From an uncultured Gammaproteobacteria bacterium (GTDB lineage: Bacteria; Pseudomonadota; Gammaproteobacteria; Pseudomonadales; Pseudohongiellaceae), in assembly GCA_913060695.1 (NCBI GenBank), contig CAJXUA010000017.1, positions 1 to 64,000 on the forward strand: a DNA stretch of 64,000 nt, in the 5' to 3' direction. Made by a program: the position numbers and the translations under genes. Each line of letters opens with the position of its first letter. The first letter of the stretch is position 1. The notes beneath the pieces are model-generated. The model made no database searches. It was not told the origin of the DNA and worked only from the letters and a program-made list of their open reading frames with translations. Of this stretch, positions 45,585 through 54,286 are shown in pieces.

Positions 45585-47144
45585 TCATTCGTCTTTCTTA
45601 TCGGTCCGTGAGCCTGCCAAACGGCTCCCAAACAGTTTTACACCTTGCTTCACACCCCGAGCTCCTTTTTTAACCTGGCCACGCAGACGGCGTTCGCGGC
45701 GAGCACCCTCCACTCGCCGCCGATTGCGCTGCACCAGTTGCGATTCTTTCAACGCCGAACACAGGGCGTCTTGAATAAGACTCAGATTCCATGGCTCGAT
45801 GCCTGTGCTGACTGGCAGGGGCTCTAATCCGTCCATGTCGCTGGCAATGGCGTGTACCGCTGCGATAATAGTGCTGATTGCAGGCTCAGGCAGCGGGCCT
45901 TGGCCAGCAGACCAGTTGCTGACCAGTTGATCCACGGCAGTGGCCACTGCAATCACCACAGGCCTGCGGCGCCGGGGGTGCGCTTCGAACCACGCATCAA
46001 AGTGCTGTTTCAGGCGCTGGTCCACTGCGCGGGCGGGGCGATTGGCACGCAGCACCCATACAATCATGTCGGCCTGAGTCATTTCCTCGAGCATTCTTTC
46101 CTGTCGAGCGGGCGAGCCATCCAGCCCCTCACTATCCAGAAAATGGCAAGCGATGCCATCCAGCTCGGTTTGATAGGCGACCAGTTCGGCGGTGGTGGCT
46201 GCCGCATCCGTTTCAGCGCGATGATCAGCCAACAGAGCGTTGATCAGAGTCGATTTACCGGCACTGGTCTGCCCCACAAAAAGAATGCGCAGTGGCAAAT
46301 CCGGCAATGCCTGCCGCTTCTCGTCGGCCTTGGCAGAGGCGAGCTGGATCTGCAGCAGTTCCGCATCGGAGAAACGCAGGCGGCCGGAATAGAGCTCTAT
46401 CGCGGCATAGGCGACCTCTTCAAGCAGTACCGCCTGTAGGACCCCTATCATATTCCCCGTCACGTATTTCGAATTACCACCTGCCACTATCTGCTCTAGC
46501 TCGCGCAGCACTCCGGCGGCCGGATAGAGGGCGAAACGCGCGAGGCGGCCGCTGCCATAGGCTACTTTCCATAACATGTTGGCGCGGTGACGGTGACGCC
46601 AGAGCCAGTACAGGGTCGCCAGCGACACTTGGTCAGAAAAAGGCAATTTGCTGCGCAGGTGCCCTCGGTAGCGTGAGGCGGTGGACTCCAGCAGCAGCAA
46701 CGCTTCAGGCAAGGTGAAATTCAATGCGCTCTTGCTCTTGCCACCCAACCCAGCCGCAACCCGATTCACTACCTCTAGGGCCTGTTCCGGCAGATCTTCC
46801 CAAGGCTGAACCCCACCGGTGGTCGCACCGATATGCCGGCTTACCTCGGCAAACACCTCTTTTTCCTTGGGAAGCCATTCCGGGTCCGGCTTAACCGTCA
46901 GGTCAGCCGCTTCCATGCGAGTTTCAGTGCGTGTCCGCCAGCGCTTCCGCAGTAAACCCCGCAACAGGAACAGCACCGCACCGGGCAGTAAAATTAGGCC
47001 GAGAAACCATAAGATACCGCCATGCTCCGCGAGCCAGAGAAACCCCAGTGGCATTAGCACAATAAAAGGGAGACCCAGCGCCAGCGCCATCAGCAGATGA
47101 TCCCAGCGCAGCAGTGCCCGAAGCAGTTTATCGCCGCCTTTCAC
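45585..47144 (-). CDS. Membrane GTPase, second gene of a GTPase pair
   Basis: 519 residues. Two N-terminal membrane helices (about 13-35 and 42-62), a helical middle domain, then a G domain from about 285: P-loop G-Q-T-S-A-G-K-S-T-L-I-N, G3-like D-S-E-G in HFLDSEGLDG, and a G4-like A-V-D-Q position. The C-terminal 50 residues are strongly basic (RNRRRVEGARRERRLRGQ). Resembles dynamin-like or YcjX-neighbour GTPases of unknown role. Overlaps the preceding GTPase gene by 17 bases, so cotranslated. Confidence 0.8.
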   Translation of the reverse strand: MKGGDKLLRALLRWDHLLMALALGLPFIVLMPLGFLWLAEHGGILWFLGLILLPGAVLFLLRGLLRKRWRTRTETRMEAADLTVKPDPEWLPKEKEVFAEVSRHIGATTGGVQPWEDLPEQALEVVNRVAAGLGGKSKSALNFTLPEALLLLESTASRYRGHLRSKLPFSDQVSLATLYWLWRHRHRANMLWKVAYGSGRLARFALYPAAGVLRELEQIVAGGNSKYVTGNMIGVLQAVLLEEVAYAAIELYSGRLRFSDAELLQIQLASAKADEKRQALPDLPLRILFVGQTSAGKSTLINALLADHRAETDAAATTAELVAYQTELDGIACHFLDSEGLDGSPARQERMLEEMTQADMIVWVLRANRPARAVDQRLKQHFDAWFEAHPRRRRPVVIAVATAVDQLVSNWSAGQGPLPEPAISTIIAAVHAIASDMDGLEPLPVSTGIEPWNLSLIQDALCSALKESQLVQRNRRRVEGARRERRLRGQVKKGARGVKQGVKLFGSRLAGSRTDKKDE

Positions 47145-48246
47145 GTCGCGCCCTCCTCAATGCATCGGTATACAGCGCGCGTAGCTCATCGGGCTCGATG
47201 GCGAGCCCCTGCTGCTTACGGTGCAGATAGAACGCTGCCGCGCGCCCTAGCGCATAGGTCGCGGCAAAACTGACGGCACCCGCAGCGGCGGCGCCCGCCG
47301 TCTGACCATACACAGGAATCAATTTGATCAGTTGACGAATTGCATAACTAGCGCCATATCTTGCCGCGGCGCCAGCCCCCAGTGCTAGGGTAAACTCGGT
47401 CATACGTGAGCGAGTCCATTCCACTGTGTAACGCTTCCCCAGTGTGCGCAACATCTCGGCCTGGATGGCGGGCACAGTGACTGCCCCCACGACGGGCACC
47501 AAATCGGAGGCGCCGGCTGCACCGGCATACCACAGCACCTTGGCGCGCAGTTCGGAGAACGCACCGCGCTCGGCGCCCCGTTGCTCATCTCGCGCCAGCA
47601 ACAACGCGACCTCGGGAATGACTGTATCCAGCGCAGTGACTAGTGCATCGATTCCCGATTCTGTAGCGCAGGCTTCGCCAGGCAGGAGGACAGTTTCGAC
47701 AGAGGCTAACTCCCTGCCCGCGGCCTTTTCGAAAACCTGCTGGGTCTGCTGACGGGCCCGAAAACGGGTCTGTTCCTCTGGCAGCAAATCCGCGCCATTG
47801 TGAACCACGATGATGGGGGTATCCGAGCGGCGCTTGCGCACGGCGCTAATCGCCGCTGCCACCTCGCTCTGCACCGGGTCGTCCAGACGCGCCACCACCA
47901 GCAGCACATGGCTGCGTTTTTCACAGGCCTCAAGATCATCGGCTGGATCGTAGCCTGTCTCGCCAAGTCCGCGGGTATCGAGGAAGCGCATCACCGGTAG
48001 GTCTTCAGGAAAGTCGAACATATCGGCTGTGCGTGTGCACGGCGCAAAGCCATTGCCTACCTGGGCAGCGCTGAGGCCAGTCAGGGCGCGGATAAGCGAT
48101 GACTTGCCAGCACCGGTTTTACCCAGCAGCCAGATCACTGGCAGTGGCCGCCCGGCGCCGGCAAGCGCCGTCTCCACATCAGTTTGCTCTCCCTCACTGC
48201 CGGGCTTTGCAATGGCTTGCCAGAGGCGTTCGAAATATCGGTTCAT
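47128..48246 (-). CDS. GTPase with C-terminal YcjF/DUF697-like membrane region
   Basis: About 372 residues from M-N-R-Y-F-E-R-L-W (48246); an ATG at 48270 or a TTG at 48345 would lengthen it, and none has a clear ribosome site. G domain: L-L-G-K-T-G-A-G-K-S-S-L-I-R, G3 D-T-R-G-L-G-E-T, G4-like H-N-G-A-D. The C-terminal part has two hydrophobic, Gly/Ala-rich stretches (ASDLVPVVGAVTVPAIQAEM; AAAAGAVSFAATYALG) typical of DUF697. The pair with 45585-47144 should act at the inner membrane; process unknown. Confidence 0.75.
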   Translation of the reverse strand: MNRYFERLWQAIAKPGSEGEQTDVETALAGAGRPLPVIWLLGKTGAGKSSLIRALTGLSAAQVGNGFAPCTRTADMFDFPEDLPVMRFLDTRGLGETGYDPADDLEACEKRSHVLLVVARLDDPVQSEVAAAISAVRKRRSDTPIIVVHNGADLLPEEQTRFRARQQTQQVFEKAAGRELASVETVLLPGEACATESGIDALVTALDTVIPEVALLLARDEQRGAERGAFSELRAKVLWYAGAAGASDLVPVVGAVTVPAIQAEMLRTLGKRYTVEWTRSRMTEFTLALGAGAAARYGASYAIRQLIKLIPVYGQTAGAAAAGAVSFAATYALGRAAAFYLHRKQQGLAIEPDELRALYTDALRRARRERRR

Positions 48247-48573
48247 TGTGTGGCGCCGCCCGGTGTCCATGTCGATGTATTGCTCATGGGGAGCAGTATA
48301 CTCACTCAAGGACAACAAGGGATATTCCGGGGACAGTTTACTCAATTCGAGTCTGAACTCTGCTCACCTCCGCAGGGAGCAGTGCACAGAGCCTGCAGCG
48401 CTAACAATCCCGTGGACTTCTCAGTCGTTGAGCAAGCTGTGGGCCAATTGGTCGGAAACGGGGGAAATCCAAGACTGTTTAGAAAGATATTTCTTATCTA
48501 CGAATTCGTGCCAATTAAAGTGGAAAGAATCGAAAATAGATCCGTATTAGGAGGAAATAAACTGCTGAATTGC

Positions 48574-49347
48574 CTATTGCGGCGTAGCAAGACGTGCATC
48601 GGGGATAGCATCGACATCGGTAATCACTTGGCGCTGCGGCATGTATGAAAGCAGTAAATCTGTTTCAGTTTTTACCACGCCATAGCACTCGCAACTCAGC
48701 GTTTCCAGTTTCGGGCGATCGATAACTTTGATCAGTCCACGTGCGTATGAAATCACGCCTAGCTTTTGTAATTTCGCCGCGGCGCTGGTAACACTTTCGC
48801 GGCGAACCCCTAGCATATTACTGATAAATTCCTGGGTCATAGTCAAGTGATTGTCTGACAAACGATCCATAGAGAGCAGGAGCCAACGGCAAATTTGCTG
48901 GTCAATCGAATGATGGCGATTACAAACCGCGGTTTGAGACACTTGCGTAATCAGCGCCTGTGTATAGCGAAGCATCAGTAATAGCAGCTGGCCATGGCGG
49001 TTAAACTCTTCTTTGACTCGCCGCTGCGGAAGACGATAAGCATAACCTGCACTTTGTACCATTGACCTGCTCGGTGTGCTTTCGCCACCTAGAAATAGAG
49101 TAACGCCTAGCAAACCCTCATTACCCACTACCGAAATCGCTGTCGACGCCCCATTTTCCATTAAATACTGCAGAGAAATAATCGAGTTTGTGGGGAAGTA
49201 TACATGACTAATTTTCCGCCCTGATTCATACAATGTTGCACGCAATGGCAGTGGCACGAGCTCGAGAAACGGGAATAAACGCCGTTGTACCTCTGGTGAC
49301 AGGGCCGCGAGCAGATGATTGTGCTGAGGATGGGGATTGGTAGGCAT
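48574..49347 (-). CDS. Crp/Fnr-family transcriptional regulator
   Basis: 256 residues from the ATG at 49347 (M-P-T-N-P-H); longer starts look untranslated. N-terminal cyclic-nucleotide-binding-like barrel (about 25-140; V-Y-F-P-T-N-S-I-I-S-L, V-G-N-E-G-L-L-G-V) and C-terminal winged helix (about 160-230; L-T-M-T-Q-E-F-I-S-N-M-L-G-V-R-R-E-S-V-T). The cAMP-binding Arg-Ser pocket is not conserved, so another signal is likely. No FNR Cys cluster. Target genes not evident; it lies alone between the GTPase pair and a MITE end. Confidence 0.88.
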   Translation of the reverse strand: MPTNPHPQHNHLLAALSPEVQRRLFPFLELVPLPLRATLYESGRKISHVYFPTNSIISLQYLMENGASTAISVVGNEGLLGVTLFLGGESTPSRSMVQSAGYAYRLPQRRVKEEFNRHGQLLLLMLRYTQALITQVSQTAVCNRHHSIDQQICRWLLLSMDRLSDNHLTMTQEFISNMLGVRRESVTSAAAKLQKLGVISYARGLIKVIDRPKLETLSCECYGVVKTETDLLLSYMPQRQVITDVDAIPDARLATPQ

Positions 49348-49462
49348 TACAATACGCTCGGCACTTACTAAGAGGAAATGAAGAGTACCATTTATCGAAA
49401 TGATAAACACAGCAATCCAAGATGACCCTCTTGCAGAGCCTTAGCAGTATCCTATTATTACA

Positions 49463-49500
49463 GACAAGTTAGCTCTCTGGACTCGCGAAAATCGCTGTCT
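49463..49500 (+). repeat. MITE family left end
   Basis: acagacaagttagctctctggactcgcgaaaat matches the left end and subterminal part of copies D and F with a few changes. No right end in the same orientation before 52425. Confidence 0.65.
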
Positions 49501-49544
49501 AGCGCCCTCTCTACCGCCGTTTCTGCAAGAATAAATCAACAACT

Positions 49545-49640
49545 TCACTATCTTGATCGACGGCTCTTCACAAGTAATGCCGCTCACATTGCTTCTTCAC
49601 GAATACATCATCGATAAGGTCACTGTATTCGGCCATGATC
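49545..49640 (-). pseudogene. IS6-family transposase relic, second copy
   Basis: Minus-strand reading M-A-E-Y-S-D-L-I-D-D-V-F-V-K-K-Q-C-E-R-H-Y-L-stop-R-A-V-D-Q-D aligns with the same block of the relic at 42404-42741. An in-frame stop replaces the Trp. Only this segment remains, 50 bases inside a MITE-family left end. Confidence 0.75.
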
Positions 49641-49716
49641 CCCCCTATACTGCACTTACCAAAATAACAGCCACTAATCTTCATGCCACTTCAGGCGCAT
49701 CCAGGCATTTCAGCGT

Positions 49717-50073
49717 ATGAGCATACAAAGAATAAACCCCAGCAAACTCTGGTCAGACATCACCGTATATAACGGCATCGCCTATTTTGTAGAGGTGCCA
49801 GAAACTGACCTTGGCTCAGATATCCGCGGCCAGGTTCAACAGGTGCTGGACCAAGCAGAAAGATCCTTAAAGAAAGTCGGCAGCAACAGATCACAAGTGT
49901 TGTCCGTCACCATATACCTGACAGACTTCACCAATATGGCAGGACTAAATCAGGTGTGGGAGAGCTGGTTTGAACAAGGTACTGCTCCCAGTCGAGCTTG
50001 CGTGAAAGCCGAGCTGGCAAATCCAAGTTACTTGGTCGAGGTGGCGTTTGTGGCGGCGGCCGGGGATTTCTGA
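49717..50073 (+). CDS. RidA-family protein
   Basis: 118 residues, full length for YjgF/YER057c/UK114. Key features: N-G-I-A-Y-F, N-R-S-Q-V-L-S-V-T-I-Y-L-T-D-F, and the C-terminal signature R-A-C-V-K-A-E-L-A-N-P-S-Y-L-V-E-V-A-F-V-A with the active-site Arg and Glu. RidA hydrolyses reactive enamine/imine intermediates in the cytoplasm; subgroup members vary in substrate. Alone, 120 bases before the dehydrogenase gene in the same direction. Confidence 0.9.
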   Translation: MSIQRINPSKLWSDITVYNGIAYFVEVPETDLGSDIRGQVQQVLDQAERSLKKVGSNRSQVLSVTIYLTDFTNMAGLNQVWESWFEQGTAPSRACVKAELANPSYLVEVAFVAAAGDF

Positions 50074-50193
50074 ACAGGGCAGTGCTCAGCGTTATACAAA
50101 TGTCCTACCTTTAGCCCATGCCGCTTGGCGCTAACATGATGCCGCGATGGCTGCTATATTGGTCCAATTTGCCGCCAAATCACGAGGTTTCAT

Positions 50194-51327
50194 ATGTCAT
50201 CGAATTCCACCTATCTTCAAATGATCTCCACCGTTTCAGATGCAGGAGAACTGCGTCTCGAGTTAGTCGAAAAACCAATCCCGACGCCTAAGGAAAATGA
50301 GGTAGTGATCAAGATCGAGGCCACGCCTATAAACCCTTCAGACCAGGGCGTAATGTTTGGTATGTCAGACATCAGTGCTGCCAAAACATCGGGCACCGGC
50401 AAGGATACGGTATTGACCGTACCCGTCTCCGCGCAAGGCTTGCGCGTAATGAAGGCAAGAGTAGGCCAGCCGCTTGCCGTGGGTAATGAAGGTGCCGGCA
50501 CAGTGGTCGCCACCGGCAGCAGTGATTTAGCAAAGAGTCTGGCAGGAAAAACTGTTGCCGTGATGGGTGGCAGCATGTATAGCCAATATCGCTGTGTGGA
50601 GGCGACTGCGTGCTTGCCTTTGCTGGAGGGGCATACGGCCAAAGATGGCGCGTCCTGCTTCGTCAATCCGCTAACTGCACTGTCGATGATTGAGACTATG
50701 AAGCTGGAAGGCCATACGGCTCTTGTGCATACCGCCGCTGCCTCAAATCTTGGCCAGATGTTGGTACGCATCTGCAAATCCGACGGCGTTGAGCTTGTCA
50801 ACATCGTGCGCAAAGAAGAGCAAGCCAAGCTACTGCGCGACATGGGCGCAAAATATGTGGTGAACAGTAGCTCCGACAGTTTTATGGCAGAGCTGACCGA
50901 TGCGATCCATGCTACGGGTGCGACACTCGGCTTTGATGCCACCGGTGGCGGCATGCTGGCTTCCAATATACTTTCCTGCATGGAAGCCGCCGCGGCAAGA
51001 ACACCCGGTGCTTACAGCGTCTACGGATCAGTCAAACACAAGCAAGTGTATCTCTATGGTGGTCTAGATACCTCTCCCACAGTGCTTAACCGCGGTTACG
51101 GCATGGCGTGGGGAGTCGGCGGCTGGTTGTTGCCGAATTTTCTCGCCAAAGCCGGAGTGGAAGTTGCCGCGCGTTTGCGCAGCCGGGTCGCGAAAGAGTT
51201 AAAGACTAGCTTTGCCAGCCGCTACACCAATGAGCTTTCTCTGACCGAAGCACTGCAGGCGGATACAGTGCGCCAGTACTACGCGAAACATACGGGTGAA
51301 AAATATTTGATCTGCCCGCAGAAGTAA
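50194..51327 (+). CDS. MDR-family oxidoreductase (quinone/enoyl reductase-like)
   Basis: 377 residues. N-terminal GroES-like domain (E-V-V-I-K-I-E-A-T-P-I-N-P-S-D, then V-G-N-E-G-A-G-T-V-V-A-T-G) and a Rossmann domain in which the usual GxGGVG is A-A-S-N-L-G-Q. The D-A-T-G-G-G segment near 250 fits. Zinc-ligand residues of alcohol dehydrogenases are absent, so it is a zinc-free NADPH reductase; homologues are loosely called NADPH:quinone reductase. Starts after an AT-rich leader with a weak ribosome site (CGAGG). Confidence 0.88.
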   Translation: MSSNSTYLQMISTVSDAGELRLELVEKPIPTPKENEVVIKIEATPINPSDQGVMFGMSDISAAKTSGTGKDTVLTVPVSAQGLRVMKARVGQPLAVGNEGAGTVVATGSSDLAKSLAGKTVAVMGGSMYSQYRCVEATACLPLLEGHTAKDGASCFVNPLTALSMIETMKLEGHTALVHTAAASNLGQMLVRICKSDGVELVNIVRKEEQAKLLRDMGAKYVVNSSSDSFMAELTDAIHATGATLGFDATGGGMLASNILSCMEAAAARTPGAYSVYGSVKHKQVYLYGGLDTSPTVLNRGYGMAWGVGGWLLPNFLAKAGVEVAARLRSRVAKELKTSFASRYTNELSLTEALQADTVRQYYAKHTGEKYLICPQK

Positions 51328-51329
51328 CT

Positions 51330-51370
51330 GGAATCAAAGGAGTCAGAGTAATTTTATCCCCTTTGATCCC
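51330..51370. repeat. GTCAGAGTAATTTTATCCCC-type repeat (related family)
   Basis: ggaatcaaaggagtcagagt...atcccctttgatccct: an inverted pair GGAATCAAAGG/CCTTTGATCCC of the same general type as the GGGGTCAGGTTC repeats but a different subfamily. Directly after the dehydrogenase stop. Confidence 0.6.
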
Positions 51371-51373
51371 TAA

Positions 51374-51405
51374 AAAGCCCGAGCACTTTGAAGTGGTCGG
51401 GCTTT
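51374..51405. terminator. Bidirectional Rho-independent terminator
   Basis: AAAGCCCGAGCAC, loop TTTGAA, GTGGTCGGGCTTT, flanked by A and T runs. Lies between the convergent dehydrogenase and SGNH genes and can serve both. Confidence 0.88.
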
Positions 51406-51489
51406 CCTTTGGCAGCGGCGTAATGAACTGCATTCTCGGCTATTTGATTGATATCTAGACCGGTCGTTTGCCACTGAAAAGCGATCAAA

Positions 51490-52149
51490 CTAGTTGCGGA
51501 TATTATCGATTGCTCTCTTGATAATTGGATCCCATAATTCGTAGCCAAGCGGGTTCAAGTGCATCCCGTCACCGATAAAAATATCGTCTTTTAGACGACC
51601 ACTCTCGCCAATCATCGAAGAGGATATATCCACAAAATTCACCGCTTCTTTTGACTCGGCATACTCTAGCAACAACTGATTAGAAAGCAGCTTATTTTTT
51701 CGAACATCTTTGCCAAGAATATCGTCGATCAAGGTTGGCTTCATGGATAGAAGCAGCACGGGGGTTGTTGGAAAGTCCTGCTCGATTCTATTTACTAGCT
51801 CCTTAAACGCATTTACCACGATGTCTGGCGACCGGCCCTGCTCCACATCGATATCGCAATAAAACAATATCATGGAGGGATTGTGCTTTTTGATCACATC
51901 ATCGTAGTAGTGGAGCACCTCAGGTATTGAGGCGCCGCCAAAACCACGATTGATTACTGGATACTCGGGAAACGAGTTTGCCGTTTCCCAAAACACGATG
52001 CTGGAGCTACCCACAAAAAGAATTGGATCCTTCGCTAGCGTGTTTCGAGCGTCAAAGCGACGAAAGTTTTCAATGCTGCTTTCGAAACGATCTATCGCAA
52101 TCGATCTATCGCGCACATACTTAGCTTGTCCCTCGTGATAGAGCTCCAT
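51490..52149 (-). CDS. SGNH/GDSL-family hydrolase
   Basis: 219 residues. Block I F-V-G-S-S-S-I-V-F-W with the nucleophile Ser, block II N-R-G-F-G-G-A-S-I, block III-like Y-C-D-I-D, block V D-G-M-H-L-N-P-L-G-Y with the Asp-His pair. The esterase set is complete. Relatives with this F-V-G-S-S-S motif usually carry a signal peptide. Here the protein starts M-E-L-Y-H-E-G-Q without one, so the gene may have lost its 5' end or the enzyme is cytoplasmic. A MITE end and a tRNA scar lie just upstream. Confidence 0.88.
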   Translation of the reverse strand: MELYHEGQAKYVRDRSIAIDRFESSIENFRRFDARNTLAKDPILFVGSSSIVFWETANSFPEYPVINRGFGGASIPEVLHYYDDVIKKHNPSMILFYCDIDVEQGRSPDIVVNAFKELVNRIEQDFPTTPVLLLSMKPTLIDDILGKDVRKNKLLSNQLLLEYAESKEAVNFVDISSSMIGESGRLKDDIFIGDGMHLNPLGYELWDPIIKRAIDNIRN

Positions 52150-52275
52150 GGCTTCTCTAAATCTTTCCGGTTCAGAATTACCCTCGGAAGACTAAGCTAT
52201 CTGCTAACTAGTGGGAAAATATAGGATATTAACCTACCAAAGGCGGATTCGTGAGTTAATTAGTAGATTTTATAC

Positions 52276-52315
52276 GAATTCGTCGGTCCAGGGTTTGAGT
52301 CGAGGTGGACCCAGC
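52276..52315 (+). repeat. Degenerate copy of tRNA 3' end (decayed att scar)
   Basis: About 32 of 41 bases match the tRNA segment taatccgttggtccc...cccacca, ending ggacccagca. The two T-arm strands and acceptor 3' strand are recognisable but carry substitutions; there is no 5' half. Probably an old integration scar. Confidence 0.65.
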
Positions 52316-52389
52316 AAATCTCTCGCAAGACATCAAGAAATAGACGAATCAATGCCTTTTGTACCTGATTTTCATAGATTTCAGGACTA

Positions 52390-52425
52390 GCTTCTGACAG
52401 ATTAGCGGTTAACTTATCAGCAACC
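52390..52425 (-). repeat. MITE family right end
   Basis: cttctgacagattagcggttaacttatcagcaacc: right terminal repeat with the typical ctgacagatt 15 bases inside. Stands just before the PAS-GGDEF gene, 75 bases after the tRNA scar. Confidence 0.7.
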
Positions 52426-52458
52426 ATCTTCGACTTAGCCAACAGAGGACCATACTAG

Positions 52459-54153
52459 ATGCCTCTAGATCACAACAAAGATCCATCCCTTCTCTATAAT
52501 TCTGAAGTGATGCCGAGTGATACAAAGATGTATCTCGACGCTGTGCTCAACAATATTGAAGACCCCGTATTTATAAAAGATCAAAGCAGTAGGCTGGTTC
52601 TTGTCAATGATGCCTTTTGCGAAATTTTTGGCCTTTCTAGAGACGAAGTAATCGGCAAGACGCTTGCCGAGAATGTCCCGCTGAGCGAGCGGGAGCATTT
52701 TCTGTCGGTCGATAGACAGGTACTAGAGCTTGGGAAAGAGATTTCAATTGAAGAGACACTCACCACCAATGGAATGCAAAGCAAAACTATTCAAACCAAG
52801 AAGAGTCGATTCTTAGATTCAAAAGGTAACTCATATCTCGTTGGCATAATTCGAGACATCACCGAAATTAAGGAAGCTGAAAAAAGGATTGGGGAAAATA
52901 GAGAGCGCCTATCATTGGCCTTGCTCCATAGTAAAATTGGTATCTGGGAGCTAAAGCCTCAAACCCAAGAGTTGATCTGGGACGATTCTATGTATTCCTT
53001 GTTCAACATACGACGTGAAGATTGTTCTGGAAATAGGCAAGCGTGGGCGCAGGCGGTACACCCCGATGATATAGAAAGTACGAGACGGATTATGCAGGAC
53101 GCCATGACAGGACAAACTCTAGTTAACCATGGGTTCAGAGTTGTTTGGCAAAATGGCGAAGTTCATCGAATCCATGATACTGCGAAGATATTTTACGATA
53201 AACATGGTACGCCAGTGCGTTTACTCGGCGTCAGCACCGATGTTACCGAACAGTATGAGGCCGAACGTAAGTTAAAACTCTATGCAAGTGTATTCGTCCA
53301 TGCCGGCGAAGGCATTATGATAACCGACGCCACTTCCACTATCATCGAAGTCAACGATACATTTTGCCAAATCACTGGCTATACACGCGAAGAAATACTC
53401 GGGCAGAGCCCAAATATTCTTCGATCTGAGCGCCAAACAGCAGAGTTTTACGCCGAGATGTGGGACACACTTAAAGCGGAAGGCAGCTGGAAAAGTGAGA
53501 TCTGGAATAGACGCAAAAACGGCGAAGTCTATGCTGAGCTTCTCACCATTAGCGCTGTGAAAGATGAGAAAGGGCTACTGCAAAACTATGTAGCCATTTT
53601 TAGCGACATTTCCTTGATGAAAAAACATCAAGATCAATTAGAGCATATTGCACATTATGACGTACTAACCAATCTCCCTAACCGTGTATTACTTACAGAC
53701 CGTTTGAACCAATCCATGCTGCACTCCCGACGGCATAAAAATTTACTCGCAGTCGCTTTTTTGGATATGGACGGATTCAAACTCGTCAACGATACCTATG
53801 GGCATAATATAGGGGATAAGCTGCTAGTTGCGTTCTCTGAACGCATCTCGGAAGCGTTACGTGAAAGTGACACGCTGGCCCGCTTTGGTGGTGATGAGTT
53901 TATTTTCACAATAGCTGATTTAGCCAAAGTTGAGGATTCGATACCAGTACTAGAGCGACTACTGCACTCACTGAGAAGGCCCATCACAGTGGGGGAAATA
54001 ACGTTAAAAATCAGTGCCAGCGTTGGCGTTGCTATCTACCCTAGAGATAGTGATTCTGCAGATATCTTGATACGCAAAGCCGACCAGGCGATGTATTCAG
54101 CAAAGCAAGCAGGCAAGAACAGATATCATATCTTCAATTCCATACAGGATTAA
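52459..54153 (+). CDS. Cytoplasmic diguanylate cyclase with three PAS domains
   Basis: 564 residues, no membrane helix. PAS 1 about 22-140 (N-N-I-E-D-P-V-F-I-K-D), PAS_3-type 2 about 145-265 (G-I-W-E-L...V-H-P-D-D), PAS 3 about 270-390 (V-H-A-G-E-G-I-M-I-T-D...ITGYTREEILGQSPNILRSE), then GGDEF about 405-564. Active site G-G-D-E-F near 476, with RxxD (R-E-S-D) five residues before it. Makes c-di-GMP. PAS domains may bind haem, flavin or a small ligand; no cofactor residue is certain. No EAL domain. Confidence 0.92.
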   Translation: MPLDHNKDPSLLYNSEVMPSDTKMYLDAVLNNIEDPVFIKDQSSRLVLVNDAFCEIFGLSRDEVIGKTLAENVPLSEREHFLSVDRQVLELGKEISIEETLTTNGMQSKTIQTKKSRFLDSKGNSYLVGIIRDITEIKEAEKRIGENRERLSLALLHSKIGIWELKPQTQELIWDDSMYSLFNIRREDCSGNRQAWAQAVHPDDIESTRRIMQDAMTGQTLVNHGFRVVWQNGEVHRIHDTAKIFYDKHGTPVRLLGVSTDVTEQYEAERKLKLYASVFVHAGEGIMITDATSTIIEVNDTFCQITGYTREEILGQSPNILRSERQTAEFYAEMWDTLKAEGSWKSEIWNRRKNGEVYAELLTISAVKDEKGLLQNYVAIFSDISLMKKHQDQLEHIAHYDVLTNLPNRVLLTDRLNQSMLHSRRHKNLLAVAFLDMDGFKLVNDTYGHNIGDKLLVAFSERISEALRESDTLARFGGDEFIFTIADLAKVEDSIPVLERLLHSLRRPITVGEITLKISASVGVAIYPRDSDSADILIRKADQAMYSAKQAGKNRYHIFNSIQD

Positions 54154-54286
54154 GCCTCCGTTACACAGCGCTAAACCTATGCCGGCTAGTGAATTCCCAG
54201 AGTGGATCAAGGGCTGGAAGCCTAATGTGCGCTGGCAGGACCAAAGAAAGCTCTAACTAAATAGAAGTCAGCGGCTTTTCTAACCC

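Larger units (their letters stand above)
49348..49716. other. Intergenic 369 bp with MITE end and IS6 relic
   Basis: Contains the element left end at 49463 and the dead IS6 transposase piece at 49545-49640. A promoter for the RidA gene must lie in the remainder; none is obvious. Confidence 0.5.

Noticed and set aside
51354-51548. 64-residue minus-strand frame overlapping the terminator
   Set aside because: Its end is a translation of the terminator hairpin and its start lies inside the SGNH hydrolase gene.
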